From contig JAKMEW010000137.1 in NCBI GenBank assembly GCA_022425745.1, forward strand, positions 1 to 48,480: DNA of 48,480 nucleotides. Reading direction: 5' to 3'. Positions within the stretch are counted from its first letter, which is position 1, and each line of letters begins with the position of its first letter. Positions 40,212 to 48,480 of the stretch are shown here, in pieces. Both the position numbers and the translations under genes were made by a program. The notes under the pieces are model-generated. The model was given only the letters and a program-made list of their open reading frames with translations. It was not told the DNA's origin and searched no databases. The DNA comes from Rubripirellula sp. (GTDB taxonomy: Bacteria > Planctomycetota > Planctomycetia > Pirellulales > Pirellulaceae).

Positions 40212-40550
40212 ATGTCCACAACTGAATCACTTATTCTTGTTCTAACAACGGTCTCTACCGAATCATCTGCAAACGAAATTAGCCAAAAACTGCTTGAAGA
40301 TGGACTCGCGGCATGTATCCAGGTCGAGGAAAAAGTCAGGAGCCATTACCGCTGGCAAGGCAAACTGATTATCGAGAATGAATGCCGGCTCGCTATTAAA
40401 AGCATCGACTCAAGATGGAAGTCCCTTAGAAAATCACTTGAGGAATGCCACCCGTACGAAATCCCGGAGATCATTAAGGTGAACATCGATGACTGCTCAG
40501 ATGACTACAGACGGTGGATCATTTCGCAAATGACGCAAGCTAATACTTGA
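40212..40550 (+). CDS. cutA: Divalent-cation tolerance protein CutA
   Basis: ILVLTTVSTESSANEISQKLLEDGLAACIQVEEKVRSHYRWQGKLIIENECRLAIKS...HPYEIPEIIKV. Confidence 0.95.
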   Translation: MSTTESLILVLTTVSTESSANEISQKLLEDGLAACIQVEEKVRSHYRWQGKLIIENECRLAIKSIDSRWKSLRKSLEECHPYEIPEIIKVNIDDCSDDYRRWIISQMTQANT

Positions 40551-40587
40551 ACAAACGTCTGAATAACTGAATCGACAACAACCTCAA

Positions 40588-43500
40588 CTATTCTAGACCA
40601 TCAGCACCCGGCGGAGGAATCATACCACCACCGAGCATTCCCAGTCGGGGTGAAGGCCAGAAACGCGGTTCGATAGAAAATCCGACGCCAACATTATCGC
40701 GACCTTGATCAACATTCACACCAACACGAATCAGCATCGATTCGCCAATGCGTGTAAGCGCGAGGGTCTGTCCGATATTCCCCGTATCATCGAAGTCATA
40801 AGCCGCTCCCGCCGAAGCAATCCATTTTTCATTTAGCCGATAGTCTAAATTCGTTCGAAAAACAGTACTGCTTATTGGGCCTCTGAGAGAAAGTAGACCG
40901 AGGTAAAGCTCACCCATTCCCGGCCTACTTGTTTGCAGGCCAGCACTGACTGAATGCAAGCCGCTTGAAAACAGATCGAAATATCCATCACTGAGAAATG
41001 CGACGCGATCTCCAATGTGATACATCAACCCGTAAGTCGTCGGGCCAATTGCTTCAGAAAAGTTATCTCGATCCGAACTGGGGAAAATCGAAGTATCAAT
41101 ATCAAACTGCAATAAATCGACAATCCGCTCCTTACCCTGAAGGCCTCGCTTTGTTTGCCATCGCTGATGCAAACCGAGACGAAACTGCTGCAGATCATCC
41201 GCGATGACACCGCTGGGATTTGCAACCAACCACTGAAAACCTTGACGGAGTGCATAGTAACGTGGATCAAATTGCGGACTTAAAACGCCGCCGAAGCTGG
41301 AATTGATGAATCGGCTTCGAAACTGTTCCTGAGAGTTGTCATCCAAAGAATCATAAAGCGGTAACTCATCTAGGCTAACGTTGCTATCACCGTAATGGTA
41401 GCCAGCTACCCATTCGACCTTGTGTGCTAGGCCCCTGACATTGAGTAATGCACTTTGAACAGATGGGTCTGCTTTCCAAGCGGAAAGACTCGCGGTTAAC
41501 CCCGCCTGACCGATTAATCGAGTGATCGGCTGGCCCGTTACATCTTGGCCGTAATGAGAGGCTTCTCCGGCTAAAGAGGGTACGGCACGTACCGGACCCA
41601 TCTGAAACGGCAAGCTTACTTCTTGCTTTGTCGACGCGACCAAACCTTTTGCGAACACCTCACCCGGTACAGGTGCATAAAACGCTGCCTCTGCTGGATC
41701 CAAGGGTAAAGTCCCAGGTTTAAGCCGCTGATAACCAATTCGACTGTGCCCTGATAGAGTCAATCGGTCACCAAACAACGATCCGCCAAGAAGGTAATGA
41801 TCAAGCTGCGGGAGCTTTTCAGTAACTGTGTAAAAATCATTAACCTTACCTGCAACGGTCAAATCCAAGAGATGACTGTGGTGGTAACGCCTCAGATGGA
41901 GTTCCGATCGATGATCCACATCCTGATCCCACTCATTCTCTAAGTATTGCTCCAAGAAGTTGCGATCACTCACCCACCCGAGTTCGGCCGTAAGCTCACC
42001 GGACACACCCAATGACTGGCGATGTTGGAGAATGACACGACCTCGGTTCCGGGTTTCTGGCGTTAAGTTCCTCCGAAGATTGCCGAGAACATCCTCACCT
42101 CGATCACGAATGAACCACGCATCCAAAAATCCATCGGCCTTATTTTTTGTTCCCAGAAAGCTGTCCGTTTCGTAATCAAAATCTGTACCAACCGCAAAAC
42201 CTCGGTCGCTCAGATAGTCCAACGACAACGCCCAATCACTTCCCTTACCGACACTTTGTATTCCAAGAAGCTGGAATAAATCTAAGTCCAATAAGAACTG
42301 CGTGCCAAACACACTATCGTTGTTTAGACCAACGCTTGAGACATACGAAGTAGGACGATCGAGGCTTGTAGAAAATTTCGGCCAATAAAGGATTGGCACT
42401 CCGCTCAGGTAAACAAAGTTATTGCGACTGTCCACAAACGGCTCTCGATAGACCTTCGCTGAACCTGTGATAGAGTCCGTTTGCACCTTCTCTGATTCTC
42501 TCAAGCTCAATTGCTGACTTTGCAACCAATATCTTGGGATTCCCATCCTACTGCTGGTAATTGCAGCATCAAAGGCAATGAAGTTTCCTTTCGCTACCTG
42601 CTGCAGTACATCGGCTTTCAGACGCACCAAACCCATTTGATTTGGCACCGTAGTGATTGCCTCGGCCTCAAGTACTAAGCCTCGTTCCATCGCGACGTTG
42701 TAATACATTGCATCGGCATAAATAATTCGTTCGCCTTGTCGAAATACAATATCACCTTCCAGGTACAACTCACCTTGGGCTTCGGATAGATCTTCAGCTC
42801 CATTGAAAAGATTGGCGACCAAAGGCAACCAGCCAACCACGCGATCCGCAGATATTGAGATTGTTCCGAGATCCATGGTATCGCCCGAGGCTAGCCTCGC
42901 CGCGACATCACGGATGAGAACCGTCATACCACCTCTTGCGACGATGACCGTTTCACTCAATTCAGGTCGATTAACCGTTTCCACTTGTGGAGCAGTGGAC
43001 GCACCACGGGGAACAATCTCTACCGAACGGCTACCCCCACCAACAAGAAACTGCAGACCTCGCCTCTCTTCCTTCTGGATATTTTTTGGTTGAGTTTCAG
43101 CAACCACCGGACTCGCGAATTGAACTTGATTTACTGTTGGATAAACAGATTCTCGGATATCATCAGTCGCTAAGAGATCCAGTAGACTGTCAACTTCGTC
43201 GGGCTTGCTAACATACGAACCTGCATCGATGATTGGCTCATGCCTTAGACGGACAGACTTCACAATCGGAGGGTTTTGATCTAACGGGGAAAGATTCTCG
43301 GAATCCAGCAATACCATTTGACCTCGCAGTTGCTCGGGTGCGCCATTGACGATCAGCAAAACCGCCTGTGCTCTGATCGCTTCGCCATCCAAAAGGACGT
43401 TACAGTCGCCCGTTATCAACGATGCGTCAGATGTCCCTTCTTTCCAGCGAGCCACTGTCCGCCCATGTAGCTGCAGAACGGAACCATGAATCTCTTCGGC

Positions 43501-43653
43501 GTATAACGAACAACGCACAGCTGAGGGATGCGAGCAGCAACAGAAAAGCAATAACAGCGCGCAACAGAGACTTTCGCAGAAGCTGACTAAGCGATTGCGA
43601 AATTGGAGATTCTTTACAGCGGTGGCTTCCGTGCCGACCAAATCTTCATCCAC
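40588..43653 (-). CDS. LptD/OstA-like outer-membrane beta-barrel protein
   Basis: Organic-solvent-tolerance-like IIYADAMYYNVAMERGLVLEAEAITTVP..GLVRLKADVLQQVAKGNFIAFDAAITSSRMGIPRYWLQS; SRNNFVYLSGVPILYWPKFSTSL; long beta-rich C-terminus. Confidence 0.75.
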   Translation of the reverse strand: MDEDLVGTEATAVKNLQFRNRLVSFCESLCCALLLLFCCCSHPSAVRCSLYAEEIHGSVLQLHGRTVARWKEGTSDASLITGDCNVLLDGEAIRAQAVLLIVNGAPEQLRGQMVLLDSENLSPLDQNPPIVKSVRLRHEPIIDAGSYVSKPDEVDSLLDLLATDDIRESVYPTVNQVQFASPVVAETQPKNIQKEERRGLQFLVGGGSRSVEIVPRGASTAPQVETVNRPELSETVIVARGGMTVLIRDVAARLASGDTMDLGTISISADRVVGWLPLVANLFNGAEDLSEAQGELYLEGDIVFRQGERIIYADAMYYNVAMERGLVLEAEAITTVPNQMGLVRLKADVLQQVAKGNFIAFDAAITSSRMGIPRYWLQSQQLSLRESEKVQTDSITGSAKVYREPFVDSRNNFVYLSGVPILYWPKFSTSLDRPTSYVSSVGLNNDSVFGTQFLLDLDLFQLLGIQSVGKGSDWALSLDYLSDRGFAVGTDFDYETDSFLGTKNKADGFLDAWFIRDRGEDVLGNLRRNLTPETRNRGRVILQHRQSLGVSGELTAELGWVSDRNFLEQYLENEWDQDVDHRSELHLRRYHHSHLLDLTVAGKVNDFYTVTEKLPQLDHYLLGGSLFGDRLTLSGHSRIGYQRLKPGTLPLDPAEAAFYAPVPGEVFAKGLVASTKQEVSLPFQMGPVRAVPSLAGEASHYGQDVTGQPITRLIGQAGLTASLSAWKADPSVQSALLNVRGLAHKVEWVAGYHYGDSNVSLDELPLYDSLDDNSQEQFRSRFINSSFGGVLSPQFDPRYYALRQGFQWLVANPSGVIADDLQQFRLGLHQRWQTKRGLQGKERIVDLLQFDIDTSIFPSSDRDNFSEAIGPTTYGLMYHIGDRVAFLSDGYFDLFSSGLHSVSAGLQTSRPGMGELYLGLLSLRGPISSTVFRTNLDYRLNEKWIASAGAAYDFDDTGNIGQTLALTRIGESMLIRVGVNVDQGRDNVGVGFSIEPRFWPSPRLGMLGGGMIPPPGADGLE

Positions 43654-43769
43654 CCGAGGCTAATAATCCTAGTGCCCGTCTAGAGAACGCAGTCGGAGTG
43701 TACGAAGAGGTTTTGATCACTCACAAGCGAGAATGGACTTGGCGGCTTCACTTTTTCTGGCGATTTCTG

Positions 43770-43791
43770 ACTTTTTCTTCACCGAAAAAGT
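43770..43791. promoter_or_regulatory. Inverted repeat in divergent intergenic region
   Basis: ACTTTTTC-TTCACC-GAAAAAGT, perfect 8 bp stem between the LptD-like and DUF885 genes. Confidence 0.45.
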
Positions 43792-43799
43792 AATTGGAC

Positions 43800-43829
43800 T
43801 CGTGAAACACTCGATGAAATCGTGAAACA
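43800..43829. repeat. Helically phased direct repeats (TCGTGAAACA)
   Basis: TCGTGAAACA at 43800-43809, degenerate TCGATGAAA at 43811-43819, TCGTGAAACA at 43820-43829. Confidence 0.55.
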
Positions 43830-43905
43830 TAAATTTCCGACGGCCGCGTTGAGACTTTCAAGCGGTCAAAGTCTTCATCATTTGCTCGTATAATCCTGCG
43901 GTGTC

Positions 43906-45780
43906 ATGTTGGATCCCCCACGCCTCACCGAGAATTCATCAATGCAAGTTGCCCGGACACCACGCACCAATGCCTGTGGCAGGTCTTTCTCAAATACCAT
44001 TTCGATCGCAACTCGCACGCTTGCTGTTTTCCTGATTTCTGTAGGATCGAATGACATTGCTAACTCTGAGCAAACAGCAACAAACTCGGCGCAAGAAGAC
44101 TCCTTCTCCGAACTACTTGATGAGATTTGGAACTTTGAACTGGTTGAATCACCTCTCTTAGCAACAAATGTGGGTGACCCACGCGGTCAATCAAAGCTCT
44201 CTGATGACAGTATCGAAGCAATACAACGCCGGCACTTTGAACGAAATCAATTCTTAACGCGTCTTAAAAAGTTCAACCCCAAGACACTGAGTGACCTATC
44301 GCAAATTGATTACGAGCTGACCAAACTGCGTCTCTCTTCACAATTGGATTCTTTTGATTTTGAGTCCCATCTTTTACCGATCAACAATCGTGAAGGGTTT
44401 CACCTCAGCTTTCCTGAATTAGCGCACGTGATGCAACCGGAATCGATTGAAGATTTCCAAAACTACCTTAATAGGCTTCTCGATTTCCCACGCTACACTA
44501 ATCAGCAAATCACCCTAATGAGGCTGGGGATAGAACGAGGGCTCACGCAGCCGGCAATTATCATGCGTGATTCCGCGAGTCAGGCAGAGTCACAGGTGGT
44601 GGACGATCCTACCGCATCGATCTTTTTCACCGATGCAGAGGCAGCGGCAAAACGGACGTTGAGCACCGAGCAATGGAATGATCTCTCGGTCGCTATTACC
44701 GAAGCAATTGCACAAAGCGTGATCCCATCTTACCGACAGTTTGCAAAATTCCTGCGGAATGAATACTTGCCCGCGTGCAGGGGAACTATAAGCGTTGCCG
44801 CCCTTCCCCGCGGACGAGATTTTTATCGCAACCGGATCGAATTTTTCACAACGCTTAAGATCACTCCAGAGGAACTGCACGAGACAGGCATTCGAGAAAA
44901 CAAACGAATCAGAAACGAAATGAACGGAATTCGTGAAAAACTTGGGTTTGAAGACGACCTCAAGGCTTTTCTCGAACACTTACGTACCGACCCTAAGTTT
45001 TACCCACAGACTCCAGATGAGTTATTGAAAGAGGCTGCATTCATTCTGAAAAAAGCTGACGGAAGACTACCCGAGCTATTCGGGCATCTACCACGAATAC
45101 CCTATGGCTTACGTGAAATACCCGAATACGTTGCAGCTCAAACAACCTCCGCATATTACTGGCCTCCGGCAACTGACGGCTCTCGGGGAGGATTTTACTA
45201 CCTCAACACCTACAATCTTTCTTCACGGCCTCTATACCAACTCGAAGCTCTATCGCTACACGAAGCCGTCCCAGGTCATCATCTCCAGCTTTCTATACAA
45301 GCGGAACTAAAAAACCTGCACCCAATGAGCCGTGAAAGCAACTTGAATGCATTCATCGAAGGTTGGGCTCTTTACAGTGAACGCCTTGGTAAAGAGATTG
45401 GGTTTTATGAGGATCCCTATCAAGATTTCGGTCGTCTAAGCATGGAAGCATGGCGTGCGAGTCGACTTGTTGTTGACACTGGAATTCACTGGTTCGGATG
45501 GACGCGGCAGCAAGCAATTGATTACATGTCAGAAAATACCGCGTTGAGCCGTCATAACATCGTTGCGGAAGTAGATCGCTACATCGGATGGCCGGCGCAG
45601 GCTCTCAGCTACAAGACGGGCGAACTCGCGATCCGAAGAATTCGTCAGCAAGCGGAAGAAACCCTTAAGGACCAATTCGATATCCGTGAATTTCATGATC
45701 GAGTGCTCGAAGCAGGATCCATCCCACTTCCGTTGCTTGAATCAAGAATCAATCGTTGGGTGCTTGAGAAACAGAAATAA
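43906..45780 (+). CDS. DUF885 family protein (putative secreted metallopeptidase-like)
   Basis: LEALSLHEAVPGHHLQLSIQAEL...NLNAFIEGWALYSERLGKEIGFYEDPYQDFGRLSMEAWRASRLVVDTGIHWFGWTRQQAIDYM; YIGWPAQALSYKTGELAIRRIR. Confidence 0.92.
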   Translation: MLDPPRLTENSSMQVARTPRTNACGRSFSNTISIATRTLAVFLISVGSNDIANSEQTATNSAQEDSFSELLDEIWNFELVESPLLATNVGDPRGQSKLSDDSIEAIQRRHFERNQFLTRLKKFNPKTLSDLSQIDYELTKLRLSSQLDSFDFESHLLPINNREGFHLSFPELAHVMQPESIEDFQNYLNRLLDFPRYTNQQITLMRLGIERGLTQPAIIMRDSASQAESQVVDDPTASIFFTDAEAAAKRTLSTEQWNDLSVAITEAIAQSVIPSYRQFAKFLRNEYLPACRGTISVAALPRGRDFYRNRIEFFTTLKITPEELHETGIRENKRIRNEMNGIREKLGFEDDLKAFLEHLRTDPKFYPQTPDELLKEAAFILKKADGRLPELFGHLPRIPYGLREIPEYVAAQTTSAYYWPPATDGSRGGFYYLNTYNLSSRPLYQLEALSLHEAVPGHHLQLSIQAELKNLHPMSRESNLNAFIEGWALYSERLGKEIGFYEDPYQDFGRLSMEAWRASRLVVDTGIHWFGWTRQQAIDYMSENTALSRHNIVAEVDRYIGWPAQALSYKTGELAIRRIRQQAEETLKDQFDIREFHDRVLEAGSIPLPLLESRINRWVLEKQK

Positions 45781-45830
45781 CCATGTCATCACCCAACAAC
45801 TTAAAGAATTCTGCTGAACATCAATCAGGA

Positions 45831-46331
45831 TCAATGATTGGCTTGACCCTTGATGGTTCTTTGAGCAATTTCCCAAGCCTGCTCTAAATGGGAGGCATAC
45901 TGCTCGGGGCTCAAGCACTCCGTAGAAGTTTTTAAGTCAATCGCTAACATCCACCCTTGAGAATACGGATCTGCATTAATCAGGGAAGGATCCTCGATCA
46001 CTTTCTCGTTCAACTCAATTAATTCGCCAGCACATGGGGCGAACAAATCACTCTCTGCTTTTTTACTTTCGATTGAACCGACTTGCTGACTCTTTGCCAA
46101 TGCAGCAGGTGCCTCGACAAGCCAATCTAAAAAGTAAACGTCCTGTAACAGTCGGACAGCATAGGCTGACAACCCAAGGTGCCAAACACCAGAGGGTACT
46201 TGCTTGGCCCACATGTGATTTGAAAAGTAGTTACGGTCGCAAGGAAACCTTGCCTCGAACTCGCCCATCATGAAACTAAACCAATCGCTCGAATCAGATG
46301 ATGAGGCATTCGATTCCGAGTTTTGAATCAC
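45831..46331 (-). CDS. GcvH-like lipoyl-carrier protein
   Basis: NYFSNHMWAKQVPSGVWHLGLSAYAVRLLQDVYFLDW...GSIESKKAESDLFAPCAGELIELNEKVIEDPSLINADPYSQGWMLAIDL; lysine conserved at the lipoylation position (ES-x-K-A). Confidence 0.88.
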   Translation of the reverse strand: MIQNSESNASSSDSSDWFSFMMGEFEARFPCDRNYFSNHMWAKQVPSGVWHLGLSAYAVRLLQDVYFLDWLVEAPAALAKSQQVGSIESKKAESDLFAPCAGELIELNEKVIEDPSLINADPYSQGWMLAIDLKTSTECLSPEQYASHLEQAWEIAQRTIKGQANH

Positions 46332-47650
46332 GTGTAACGAACCCCTTGAAACTGAGGCTCAAAGAAATGATTCAACAATCCGTCAACGCGGAGTAAACCT
46401 TGACCGGTCAAGCGAATGGCATCCCCGTGGATCGTAATGTCATTTGAACCGGCCAACGACTCCCATTGTTTTTTGAAAAGGGAGGTGATTTCAACACCGA
46501 ACTTCTCGCGAAAATAGGCAGCATCAAGGTAGCCGCGTTTCAGCAAGAGGATTAGCTCACGAACAATTTTTTGATGCTCGGACGGCACGAAACCTCGTCC
46601 TAAAGGCAACCGAGAATGTTCCTCAATCGCTTCATAATAGCGATTCAGATCTGCGAGATTCTGGTAGTGCACCCCGTTCGCGTGTCCAAAACTCGCCACC
46701 CCAGTAGCCAGCAAATCTGCTCCCATCCAAAGGTTATCACGATAGCTAAAATTAACTTTCGAAGGATCCTTTACGACAGTGTATGCGCTGCTGACGCTGT
46801 ATCCTGCAGACTTAAACTGATCAAACGCGTACTCAACCCATGCTCGTTTAGTTTCCCAATCCGCGACAGGGCTTTCAGTCTGATTGCCAAGAATGTCCTT
46901 GCTGAAAACCGTGTTATAAGGAAGTTCCATTTGATAGATTGTCACGCTCTCGGGTGACAACTCTAGAGTCTTACGGATATTCTCCCGCCAATTGTCCCAA
47001 GTCTCACCGACCATCCCGGAAATCAAGTCGATATTCACATTTGGGAATTGGGCGTTCTCAATCCAATCCCACGCTCGGTAGACCTCCTTCGACAGGTGTG
47101 CTCGGCCATTGAGGTCCAGCAGCTCATCTGAAAAATTTTCTACCCCGAGACTTAAACGCGTGACCCCCATCTCATCTCGTAGAGTTTTGACCTTCGTTTC
47201 ACTTAAGGTGCCGGGTTCACACTCAAATGTAACCTCCTCGGCTCCATCCCAACTGATATGTTGCTTCAGACGATCTGCGAGTTTCTTCAGTTGCTTGGGC
47301 GAGAGAAAACTCGGTGTACCGCCGCCAAAATAGACGAATCGAAACGATCGCTCGCCCATCACAGGGAGTTGACTGACCAATGAAATTTCATTGCAAAGAG
47401 CGTCAACATAACGTTGAACCTCAGTTGCATTAACGTCGGTGAAAACCTTGAAGTAGCAAAATTTGCAACGTTTTCTGCAGAAGGGAATATGGAGATAGAG
47501 TCCGAGAGGTGTTTTCGCAACAGAATCGGAAGCCAACGCTGCTTCAACATCAGACAGACATTCCGTGGTCCACTGACTGTATGGGGGATAGTTGGAAATA
47601 AAATAACTTCCAACATCGGTTTTTTCGTTTTTGCCTTCGGTGGATGTCAT
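46328..47650 (-). CDS. Radical SAM protein, HemN/HemW-like (coproporphyrinogen III oxidase-like)
   Basis: LGLYLHIPFCRKRCKFCYFKVFTD (CX3CX2C); RFVYFGGGTPSFLSPKQL; EVTFECEPGTL; TRLSLGVENFSDELLDLNGR; NVNIDLISGMVGET; SVTIYQMELPYNT. Overlaps the GcvH-like gene by 4 bp. Confidence 0.9.
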   Translation of the reverse strand: MTSTEGKNEKTDVGSYFISNYPPYSQWTTECLSDVEAALASDSVAKTPLGLYLHIPFCRKRCKFCYFKVFTDVNATEVQRYVDALCNEISLVSQLPVMGERSFRFVYFGGGTPSFLSPKQLKKLADRLKQHISWDGAEEVTFECEPGTLSETKVKTLRDEMGVTRLSLGVENFSDELLDLNGRAHLSKEVYRAWDWIENAQFPNVNIDLISGMVGETWDNWRENIRKTLELSPESVTIYQMELPYNTVFSKDILGNQTESPVADWETKRAWVEYAFDQFKSAGYSVSSAYTVVKDPSKVNFSYRDNLWMGADLLATGVASFGHANGVHYQNLADLNRYYEAIEEHSRLPLGRGFVPSEHQKIVRELILLLKRGYLDAAYFREKFGVEITSLFKKQWESLAGSNDITIHGDAIRLTGQGLLRVDGLLNHFFEPQFQGVRYT

Positions 47651-47716
47651 TTCAAGTACGTTCGATTTTAAGAATTGAAAAGTCGATCTAGATGAACCAA
47701 TTGAATGTGATTAATT

Positions 47717-48480
47717 TCATGAACCACGAACCGATGCATCTCCAAAGCACCTCAACACCCCGTCGTCATCACCTATAAAAAGTCGGTTACCAAAGATTGC
47801 AGGAGCAGCAATGAATGAGCCGCGGATTTCATAGGACCATTTTTCTTCTCCCGAAGCCAGAGACAACCGTATCAATCGACCATCGGTTGCAGCGATCCAG
47901 ACATCGCCTCCGGCAATGACTGGCGATGCATCAGCCCTTCGTTTCAAGTTATATCGCCACCTCAGGTTACCAGTCTCTAGAGATAACGCGTCGACCTGTT
48001 TGCTTTGACTGCTGACCACCACAAGATCATCGGATATCGCTGCACTACTTCGGTACTCCATTGGTCTCTCGGCATCCTCGTAAGACCAAAGTTGCTCCTG
48101 CTTTTTCCAATCAAAAGCTAAAACCGCGCCATCCATAATAGGTAGTACCACCTTTGATCCCGAAATAGCGGGTGTACTGCCCGTTGGCCCACCGAGCGGT
48201 AACGGTTTACCGATAGTCATACCCGTCTTCAGATCAACTTGATGTAATTGTCCATCACACCCACCTAGAAAAGTTTGGCGGCCAGCTATCGATGGACTAC
48301 ATCTAACCTGATCCTCTGTTTGATAGGTCCACTGAAGAGTTCCGTCGCCCAGAGAAAAGCAATAAAGCTTCCCATCTTGGCTCGCAATCACCACCGTTTC
48401 CTCGAAAAAACCGGCCGATCCGTTGATTTCACCACCCGTTTCCGACCGCCAAATTTCCTTGCCGTCATCAGCATTTAACG
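47717..48480 (-). CDS. PQQ-type beta-propeller protein (BamB-like), N-terminus beyond the right edge
   Basis: Propeller repeats DGKLYCFSLGDGTLQWTYQTEDQVRCSPSIAG, DGAVLAFDWKKQEQLWSYE, LSLETGNLRWRYNL; minus frame open to the edge as ...LNADDGKEIWRSETGGEINGSAGFFEETVVIASQDGKLYCF. Confidence 0.9.
   Translation of the reverse strand, partial: LNADDGKEIWRSETGGEINGSAGFFEETVVIASQDGKLYCFSLGDGTLQWTYQTEDQVRCSPSIAGRQTFLGGCDGQLHQVDLKTGMTIGKPLPLGGPTGSTPAISGSKVVLPIMDGAVLAFDWKKQEQLWSYEDAERPMEYRSSAAISDDLVVVSSQSKQVDALSLETGNLRWRYNLKRRADASPVIAGGDVWIAATDGRLIRLSLASGEEKWSYEIRGSFIAAPAIFGNRLFIGDDDGVLRCFGDASVRGS

Noticed and set aside
1-48480. tRNA/rRNA genes, CRISPR arrays, transposases, phage or toxin-antitoxin modules
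   Set aside because: Looked for cloverleaf-like and repeat-spacer patterns and mobile-element proteins; none recognised, though a covariance-model scan was not possible here.

Overview
The window looks like an ordinary chromosomal segment of a planctomycete (Pirellulaceae-like; inferred from gene content, not tested). It is densely coding, with about 31 genes on both strands, two of them cut by the window edges. I see no rRNA, tRNA, CRISPR array, phage module or transposase. Housekeeping genes include metG, carB, a dihydrouridine synthase, cutA, galM, a UAP1-like nucleotidyltransferase, and lipoate ligase-like and LptD-like genes. Planctomycete-style secreted genes include a PVC-type dehydrogenase/HEAT/cytochrome protein, a Gfo/Idh/MocA oxidoreductase, DUF1080-PhoD, DUF885, several trypsin-like proteins and PQQ-type propellers. 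The most notable signals are: (1) a HemN/HemW-like radical SAM gene overlapping a GcvH-like lipoyl-carrier gene by 4 bp, with no glycine cleavage genes nearby; (2) an HtrA-like pseudoprotease with a PDZ domain apparently inserted inside the trypsin fold and two catalytic residues replaced, directly downstream of an intact DegP-type protease; (3) a MacA-like adaptor with a C-terminal Gly-rich linker and two EF-hands; (4) a thioredoxin-like/trypsin fusion lacking CxxC; (5) several intergenic inverted or phased repeats that may be regulatory. All family calls come from reading motifs by eye; no searches were run.
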